Below are positions 7,901 through 12,733 of a stretch of DNA of 12,733 bases, piece after piece. The DNA lies in assembly GCA_032433595.1 (NCBI GenBank), contig JASWJB010000601.1, forward strand, positions 1-12,733. Reading direction: 5' to 3'. Every line of letters starts with the position of its first letter. Within the stretch, counting starts at the first letter, position 1. This stretch comes from Conoideocrella luteorostrata. Its lineage: Eukaryota; Ascomycota; Sordariomycetes; Hypocreales; Clavicipitaceae. Below the pieces are notes generated by a model. That model had not been told where the DNA came from. It worked only from the letters and a program-made list of their open reading frames with translations, and made no database searches. The position numbers and the translations under genes were made by a program.

Positions 7901-8047
7901 CACGCCGCACAAGGTAGCAACGGTGGCCTCACCAATGTACATGCGCTCCTTGATAAAGGAAGAGCAAAGCATGAATAAGGTAGTGAAGCCGCCGAGGATA
8001 ATGTACACTAAGTGCGGCTTGGTAATGTCGAGATGTTCCCACGCCAT
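4961..8047 (-). CDS. NHA1: Plasma-membrane Na+,K+/H+ antiporter, Nha1/Cnh1 type
   Basis: The protein is a plasma-membrane exchanger that expels Na+ or K+ for protons and so sets alkali-cation content, internal pH and salt tolerance. The unspliced frame has 1028 codons. Removing a 60-nt intron (5956-5897) gives 1008 residues, near the length of yeast Nha1 as I recall it. The start is in a GCTGCCATGG context, and HLDITKPHLVYIILGG follows as expected for the family. The membrane domain (about 12-435, roughly 12 segments) carries the transport-site residues: TDP at 143-145, ESGCNDG with Asp177 at 172-178, and Asp266-Asp267 in GMDDLL. The region GHFGPIGVGAIFVAI is at about 367-380. The remaining 570 residues are a hydrophilic Nha1_C-type tail with acidic runs, a Gln-rich stretch, AYQFGNTIIVEDEDGEVVK across the splice junction, KKIRFTIGG at about 797, two ERRRR boxes and a KGIRFAEP end. 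In yeast this tail is regulatory. Nothing suggests damage. Confidence 0.96.
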   Translation of the reverse strand: MAWEHLDITKPHLVYIILGGFTTLFMLCSSFIKERMYIGEATVATLCGVIFGPHAANLIDPGSWGNADIVTVEFSRIVLVVQCFAVGVELPKFYMEKHWKSVIFLLVPVMTFGWLITSLFIWWMIPPLDWLESLVVAACVTATDPVLASSVVGKGKFAKRVPKHLRDLLSAESGCNDGMAFPFIYLSLYLIQYNRSASEVSFHFVVYVILYECIFGAVYGFLIGYIARHGIRYAESRDLIDRESFLVFYFVVALFCAGSGSILGMDDLLVGFAAGVGFSNDGWFGEKTEESHVSNVIDLLLNLAYFVYFGTIIPWEQFNNGVFGMVAWRLVVIAIFVLLFRRIPIMMALKPLIPDVKNWREALFAGHFGPIGVGAIFVAILARAELEHHEPVPLGELPPQDAPHYKLIYLVWPIVTFLVISSILIHGSSIAVFTLGKRINTLTLTMSYTQAPEDGPSWMNRLPRISSQSRSMAKTNMSETSFDDLKEPSFPAGTLAPPSNFLRRQKDEDGHSRPGSRASSLVSRKRKHKKWDDGIGPGGPVSQSAIFPNRPSQVEVLSEKESSPPTREATDSTTLGDEEPKEKHVGTDDDDDGTKLPSQQDSSPHVHVYDEGHQLVFENDDGDVIDIQPAPEVGEKKPPKNHAEDKADVSLPSSSWKLAGLRRKMSEYYSSELEKRKDKGKNDRRHEPARAYQFGNTVSTNRLFSLLRSFLITNNSQIIVEDEDGEVVKTYDLPSSKPEGQESDLIGASLKYLGLGARRHAEKNTAAAAEEGQAGPQTSAKQPFKTSWAGFGQRGEQSRRKSVAQQQTQVDDDDDDKKIRFTIGGVGRRMTKEDFIREVQMLDSGTRNEVVDTSTASSALKSIAKEDPPPVNHKSMQESSQPSQQQRQRRQEQQRAPVPVIRQQNSESSSNGESSRAGGNRSVSVSPTRKQDELAETPRGRREHVSDHQPETAVERRRRLAVLASQNDQPSQTDDTGETPAERRRRQAALGMGGPAAEENSDSEDEGTERVPPTRKGIRFAEPQKKGN
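5897..5956 (-). other. Cryptic in-frame 60-nt intron in NHA1
   Basis: On the minus strand AACACG is followed by the donor GTGAGT, and the segment ends TAACTAACAATTCCCAG, with a CTAAC branch site and CAG acceptor. The length is divisible by three and there is no stop, so the frame stays open without splicing. Splicing is phase 0 and joins FGNT to IIVEDEDGEVV, the continuous form I remember in fungal Nha1 tails and similar to the nearby HQLVFENDDGDVI. Retention would add 20 mostly hydrophobic residues to a hydrophilic tail. Confidence 0.9.
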
Positions 8048-8055
8048 GGCAGCGA

Positions 8056-8115
8056 CTGGGTACTGATGTTCAGTATCAAGACGTTCCTGATATCAATCCT
8101 TCGCTCCAGACTCAC
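8056..8115 (-). other. Possible 5'-UTR intron of NHA1 (60 nt)
   Basis: Just upstream of the NHA1 ATG the minus strand has GGAC followed by the donor GTGAGT. The segment contains ATACTGAAC as a weak branch-site match and ends TACCCAG, eight nucleotides before the ATG. Introns close to the start codon are common in fungal 5' UTRs. There is no coding constraint to confirm it, so the call rests on signals alone. Confidence 0.4.
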
Positions 8116-8899
8116 GTCCACGGACCTGAGTAAAGAAGAAGTGAAGACGGCGGCCGCTGTTCGCTCGAGGGGGTTGGCCGTGAGGTTCGGTTGACTCGGC
8201 GGCGGCCAATCGTTCTTGAGCCGGAGAGAATTCGGGATGGATACATGCAGACAAAAGTATGTCGGGTAATGAGATATAAAGAACACGAAAGTTCTCGCCG
8301 TGTACTCGTGTAGTCCTGGAAAGATGAATATGCGCTTCCCAGATCGTGTGCCAAGTTTATAAAGTGGCTCGATGGCTTCAAAAGCGCTGTGTCGCGGGAT
8401 GCAAATTTCGAAATCAAGTTTCAATAAACGCTCAATGCTCAAGTCTGTGTCGTCAATCCGAAGAAAAACAAAGAACCCGCATGCAGGCAATCAATCCGGT
8501 GGGGTTGCAGTGTCTCAGTGTCTCAGCCGGCAACGGGAAGGAGCCTGCTTGTCTGAGAGGTGCGGCTCTTTGCGAAGCGATCGACGCGATGTAAGAGCAG
8601 GCAAGGTTGGCAAGGTCCTTGCACCGCGATGTCCATTCGTCTCGGCCTAGCACGCCCGATGAATGTATGGATGGATAAGAGCGAAGGGAAAAGGAAGGAA
8701 ATCGAAAACAAGGGACAAAACGGTACAGGACAGTTACCAACTGCAGTACAGTTCGGTGCAGTGCTGACTAGGAATTACGCAACCAACCGGGATGACGGTG
8801 CTTGGAAGAAAATACGACGGCCAAGACTTTTGGACCCATTTCATCCAGGATGAGAACCGGGCGCTGCGAATCGGAGTGGGTTTTGGGATAGATAAGGGA

Positions 8900-8948
8900 T
8901 TTTTTATTTTAGTTCTTTTTTTTCTTTTTTTTCTTTTTTTTTTCTTTG
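8900..8948. repeat. T-rich (C-interrupted) low-complexity tract
   Basis: About 49 nt of almost pure T with single C, A or G interruptions on the plus strand. It lies about 850 bp upstream of the NHA1 start, where the sense strand of that gene reads A-rich. It may be a nucleosome-disfavouring poly(dA:dT) element or simple slippage product. Confidence 0.8.
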
Positions 8949-9281
8949 GCGCGGCCAACGCTAGCCATGCTTTGTCTCTGCTGTTACGGAGTAGTCTTTT
9001 TGCCATGCGAATGCGAGCACGCACGTTGGCACGCACTCACTGTAGCCCGCCTGCCCTCTAAAATGGAGTGGGGACTAAGCTATTTCCTCCGGTCATTTTT
9101 ACTTGCTCACAGAGCCCTACGAAGTGCAGGTGGTAACTATAACTAGCATTTTACCTCTTTGTCTTCTTTCTGTCGAGGATGCTTCTCCCGTGCATTAAGC
9201 TACGCTGCACTTCCTACTAGAGTACCGATCGATCACCATTTGCTTATTCAAGAGAGGATATCGGGCAAGAAATCCGTTGCC

Positions 9282-9305
9282 AAAAAAAAAAAAAAAGTAA
9301 AAAAA
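9282..9305. repeat. A-rich tract (15 A, GT, 7 A)
   Basis: A run of 15 A, then GT, then seven A on the plus strand, inside the gene-poor spacer. It is preceded by GTTGCC and followed by TTTACAG. There is no target-site duplication that I can see, so I do not call it a retroposed poly(A) tail. Confidence 0.75.
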
Positions 9306-9580
9306 TTTACAGTTCAGCAACTAGTTTTTTATGCTTACAGTGCACTTTCACCGCCACACAAGCATTGGCTTCAACTAGTGCAACATCAACTCACCCAACT
9401 AGGCAGTCCAATCCGTCCTGTGCAGCTCAATGAAAACGAGCCTGTTTATTGCTGTTGGTAGACGGGCCGCTCATGATGCTAGGATCGTAGCTACATTCCT
9501 CCGCATTTTGATGTGCCGAGCTAGTGAGGATGGAGAATTTAGTCCCAACAAGGTGACGTTCGGGCCAGCACGCATCTCAC

Positions 9581-9652
9581 GATGTGTGTGTGGAGAGAGA
9601 TGGTGTGTGCGTGTGTGTTGAGAGAGGGAGTGAGCGTGAGCGTTGTGTGTTT
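9581..9652. repeat. GT/GA dinucleotide microsatellite
   Basis: Alternating GT-rich and GA-rich blocks (GTGTGTGTGG, AGAGAGATGG, GTGCGTGTGTGTTG, AGAGAGGGAG) cover about 72 nt, ending in TTGTGTGTTTTAAA. It is a compound imperfect microsatellite in the spacer. On the minus strand it reads as CA/CT repeats. Confidence 0.85.
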
Positions 9653-10124
9653 TAAAGGTACTCACCATCAATAGCCCATTCAAAACGCGCGCTTTTGCAG
9701 AATCTCCTAATCCCACAAATCCCACAAAACTCATTATGACTGACCGACATTATCATCATCCTCAACGCTAATGCGGTACAGCAACAAAGCCGTACCTGAT
9801 ACAAACTATGCACTCCGTAGAGACAGGCCACGTCCCCGCCTGCGGACGCCCGGGCCCAGCCATGCAGCCTCCCCCGCCATCCTGCAGTAAGCGGGTGGCG
9901 GTGGTGGACGCTCATGGCCACTGTGGACTGTGGGCGTCCTGCAGGCCTGTCATGAACATCCCGGCCGTCTGATTGGTACTGACCAGCTGCAAGGCTCGCA
10001 TCTACTGTTGTCTTTCGGTGTTTTTGCAAGTTATGCTGTGTGCCCAAAGCATGCTGGGCATCAAGTGTACGAGGCACTCTGTACATTAGACGCGGGACAC
10101 AAAGTTCTGCAGAGCAATCCCCTG

Positions 10125-10140
10125 TACTCCGTACTCCGTA
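10125..10140. repeat. Tandem TACTCCG heptamers
   Basis: Two exact TACTCCG units, followed by TA and a degenerate third (TACTACC), read TACTCCGTACTCCGTA. It is another member of the dispersed TACTCCGTA family and lies in the gene-poor spacer. Confidence 0.75.
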
Positions 10141-10583
10141 CTACCTAAACTGTAGCGGCCATATGAAGTAAACTTAAGCATAAATGGTTGGGCCTCCTAC
10201 GATGGGAACCGTCCGGTTGGTCGATCGGCACCACTTGCCATCAGCCGCAGCGACGGTGTGTTTGCGCCACGAGCAGCGATATTGATCATAGTGCGATGAG
10301 CACACGGCTCAATGTATGGTGATTTACCGAGTAGACAGCAGCTGAACATGGAGCTCCGGCGGTCGGAGATGTGAATGCCATACCCTGCGCGGAGGAACTA
10401 CGGTGTTGTACTGAGTGACTTTAGGGCTGAGGCTTTCAGGACAAGCTTTCGGTCGTGGTCGCACAGCGCAAGGACTGAACAACGCTGTTTTGGGTGCCTT
10501 ATACAATGAATAGCGCAGACCGCTCCGTCCGGAGCTGCGGTCTTGTCATACCTACCCAGAGGTCGTGTGGTGATACAGCGTGG

Positions 10584-10598
10584 ACGTACTCCGTACGT
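10584..10598. repeat. Palindrome ACGTAC-TCC-GTACGT
   Basis: Perfect 6-bp arms flank the trinucleotide TCC, so the core again reads TACTCCGTA. A separate small dyad, GCTCCG-TC-CGGAGC, lies at 10522-10535. Function is unknown. Confidence 0.7.
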
Positions 10599-10740
10599 GT
10601 TCCGGAGGTGCCTTTGCCCTGGCTTCCATACATTGTACGTTGTAAGCTGCTGCACTTCCTCCGATGGCTAACAACCTACACATTTGTTCGCTCGAGTCTC
10701 TGAACGTCACGTCACGCACTGCAGGCCAATGTAGCGCTCT

Positions 10741-11962
10741 AACGCGCAACCCCTGCCGTGTCTTTCACTCAGGATAGACGTTCTATCGAGGGAGCCCGAC
10801 GGCGGCAGCGAAGAGGATCTCCTATGGCTGGACGGCCCAGGGTCCAGGAACCTGGATGGCGGGAAGCCGATGGTGTTCTCGAGACAAGCGAATCGCTGGT
10901 AGGAGTTTTTCAAGTGGCAACTCGATAACCGCGGCCCTGTGGTTGGAGGGGACGGAATTATTTCTGCCTACTTAACGGCACAGAAGCGCAGGCAGGACAT
11001 GTTATCTTATTCCACATCATTTACGATGGGAAGCAGACGAGAGTGGGAGATAAGAACAAAGCTCCTTGAGGTCCCCAGCGATGCAGGACTCCCAGCGTAC
11101 GAGGAAGCGGTTAGGAAACGTCTTGCATCTCGCGACTTCGATCCGGAGTTCGCGTTAGAGGAGGACCCATGCCAACAAGGAGTCTGGACGACATGGATTG
11201 AGTATCTCAACTTCGAGTGCTGGCAGGCAGATCGATTCGATGCTTTACTGAAGGTCTAAGGCAATGCGACAACGCAATGCCTTGGATAATCTCCATCGTC
11301 TTGATCACAACGCAAATGCCTTCTTCGTTCAGAAGTATGATAGTGTCTAGTTTAGAAGGCAAACCCGCGAATGCTGCATGTCTTAGCAGAAGTTGGCTAC
11401 AACAGAAATTGGGCTTCATCCGAGAGACTAGCCTCGCTGGCGTACGGAGGTGGATGCTCGTCGCCAAACCATCGTGACGCGACGGGTCCTGAAGCAGGTA
11501 TATGTGATCGAGACCGAGGCTTCGCAGCAATGGATGGTTGTGGAAGTTAACCAAGGCACGTCACTACCCGGCAAGAAAAGAAGACAAGCCGAGAATAAGG
11601 GAGCCGAGGTTGAGGGTATCCCGGCTGAACGCAGCTCTAACAAGATTGAGGCCAGACAACGCCTCAGAAGGAGGTACAGCTCAGCACTCAACTCCAGGAA
11701 GGCTACATAGCTACAGAAAAGCCACGATATTTACTGACCTGGCCACGACGATACCAAAGAGGGTGGCGCCGCAGCTTCGACACCAGCCATCGGACAAATG
11801 CCAACGCAGCAGCCCAGAGAAACCACGGTTCGAGCCAGAGATCGCACGCCGCACATAGCTTGGTGTTCAACATCGCTTGGTCAGCACCAGTCGAAACGTT
11901 TACGGACTCGGCGGAAATCTGCAAGCGAGGAGACAAGGGAGACAACATTAGTTGAGGTATGA
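10741..11962 (+). pseudogene. Broken copy of a fungal multi-copy protein family (uncharacterised)
   Basis: Several stretches in changing frames match, in order, a family I recall as numerous in Hypocreales and often mislabelled 'ankyrin 2,3/unc44', without ankyrin repeats. One frame runs from about 10741: EEDLLWLDGPGSRN, then GKPMVFSRQANRW, then a TAG at 10900-10902, then EFFKWQLDNRGP. It continues through AYEEAVRKRLASRDF to the hallmark VWTTWIEYLNFECW and stops at 11257-11259. The next recognisable piece, KLGFIRETS (about 11410-11430), is in another frame. DARRQTIVTRRVLKQVYVIE (from about 11453) is in a third, followed by PGKKRRQAENKG. That frame has TAG at 11708 and TGA at 11735, then an open tail to a TGA at 11960. 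Roughly a third of the expected central part seems missing. Boundaries are approximate and the family name is from memory. A short expressed fragment at 10939-11259 is possible but less likely. Confidence 0.62.
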
Positions 11963-12733
11963 GACGTGGTGAATTTTTATCGTCATACTTGTACAATATT
12001 CTAGTCCTCAGGCCAAAACCTACTGTTCAACTTGAAGCTGGCCTCTGCTACGTCGGCGTTCGTAATGTTGACTGTGTGCTCTGCTGCCTGACTTTGGCAC
12101 TCACATTATTCTGGGCTTAACACCTGTGCAAACTAACCTGCCAAACAAATCTGGCTGGGCTCCTCCATCTTCATGCCAGCATCTCTAGATCCCTTCTGCA
12201 CATCGGATGCGTCATTGTCCAGCCGGCGGAAGCCTGACGTGGTGCATCTTTGCTGTGTGACCCCTGTACTCGCCCATGCTCCTACATGTATTTCACTTCT
12301 TTTTGCAGTCACTATATACGCAGACCAACTGGTCAAGTGCGGCAGATGCTGGCTGTCGAGTTGGTCGTTCGTGGGCCGCCGTGCGGTAATGTAAGGAGGG
12401 GCAGATTATTTGCCATCTCCTCTGGAGTAATGACCATTCCTTTTGGTACCTCTGTGGCAGCATAGTGGGCCTATAACATAGCACATAGAAATCTTTCCTA
12501 CTGTAACTTCGATATTATAGCTTCTTTAAGTATACCCCCCCGCATGTACTGTCAACTTATACGCCGCAGAATTGCACGCTGCAGAACTATACCCTATAGA
12601 ATTATACTCTACTAAGGTTGCACACTAAATTATACACTTAAATAGCGCTGCGCACTTGTGCTTTCAATGTTACTCTATTGACCCTGAGAAGGCTGCCCCT
12701 AGACTAGCTAACTAGGTACACTTACAACCAGCC
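11963..12733. other. Gene-poor right edge
   Basis: No convincing gene on either strand. Open frames near 12133-12484 are short, overlap on both strands and resemble nothing I know. From about 12470 the sequence becomes TA-rich with repeated TATAC words and leads into a 15-bp minisatellite. The edge ends with CTAACTAGGTAC, a word also seen near 1960 and 2030. This may be the margin of a decayed repeat that continues beyond the window. Confidence 0.6.
12551..12640. repeat. Degenerate tandem repeat with ~15-bp period
   Basis: Successive units are GTCAACTTATACGCC, GCAGAATTGCACGCT, GCAGAACTATACCCT, ATAGAATTATACTCT, ACTAAGGTTGCACACT and AAATTATACACTTA. Each has an AA(C/T)T or similar core followed by TATAC or TGCAC. 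Spacing is 15, 15, 15, 15, 16 and about 14 nt. Differences are mainly C/T and G/A changes (TGCAC against TATAC), which suggests repeat-induced or ordinary transition decay. Confidence 0.65.

Larger units (their letters stand above)
8048..10740. other. Long gene-poor spacer upstream of NHA1
   Basis: About 2.7 kb without a convincing gene. The first few hundred bases are presumably the NHA1 promoter and 5' UTR. Further out are a T-rich tract near 8900, A tracts near 9282, a GT/GA microsatellite near 9581, a GC-rich block at about 9826-9945, and TACTCCGTA words at 8985, 9812, 10125 and 10587. Open frames on both strands are short and show no domain. No tRNA-like cloverleaf was found by eye. A lineage-specific or noncoding gene here cannot be excluded from sequence alone. 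Confidence 0.65.

Noticed and set aside
8008..8490. Minus-strand 160-codon frame overlapping the NHA1 start as a separate gene
   Set aside because: No recognisable domain or family, and it lies in the NHA1 leader/promoter. Kept only as a possible upstream ORF.
9282..9305. A tract as the poly(A) tail of a retroposed sequence
   Set aside because: No upstream coding or LINE/SINE-like body and no target-site duplication visible.
9652..10086. Minus-strand 144-codon frame in the long spacer
   Set aside because: Composition follows the GC-rich block and the microsatellite edge; no motif or family resemblance, and start and stop look arbitrary.
11207..11554. Minus-strand 115-codon frame over the pseudogene
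   Set aside because: It is antisense to the recognisable pseudogene fragments and has no family resemblance.
11820..11845. GGTTCGAGCC resembling a tRNA T-loop
   Set aside because: The flanking five-base arms do not pair and no acceptor, D or anticodon arm can be placed around it.

Overview
The window looks like nuclear DNA of a filamentous ascomycete (Pezizomycotina, most likely Hypocreales). The evidence is short spliceosomal introns with GTATG/GTGAGT donors, CTAAC branch sites and CAG/TAG acceptors, strong fungal start contexts (GCCATGG, ACCATGG), protein families with fungal layouts, and many intergenic TACTCCGTA-type motifs. The order is inferred from remembered protein families; no database was searched.

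Layout. Positions 259-1463 (minus) hold a three-exon gene for the GPI-anchor enzyme N-acetylglucosaminyl-phosphatidylinositol de-N-acetylase (PIG-L/Gpi12). A 1.16 kb spacer with an 8-bp tandem repeat separates it from a divergent two-exon gene at 2626-3368 (plus), which encodes a small fungal-specific multi-pass membrane protein of unknown function. That gene converges on an unknown single-pass membrane/coiled-coil protein at 3405-4193 (minus); the two stop codons are only 36 bp apart. Next comes 4961-8047 (minus), a plasma-membrane Na+,K+/H+ antiporter of the Nha1/Cnh1 type. Its long disordered cytosolic tail is interrupted by a 60-nt intron that has no stop codon and keeps frame, so it is easily missed. 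Upstream lies about 2.7 kb with low-complexity tracts and short palindromes but no convincing gene. Positions about 10741-11962 carry a broken copy (stops and frameshifts) of a fungal multi-copy protein family, and the right edge is a gene-poor stretch with a degenerate 15-bp minisatellite.

The four intact genes do not form an obvious pathway or cluster. They serve ER GPI-anchor synthesis, two orphan membrane-protein roles, and alkali-cation/pH homeostasis. I see no secondary-metabolite cluster, CRISPR array, tRNA, rRNA or intact transposon. The most useful observations are the hidden coding-like intron and paired short motifs in the antiporter tail, the multiply broken pseudogene, and the repeat structures in the spacers.
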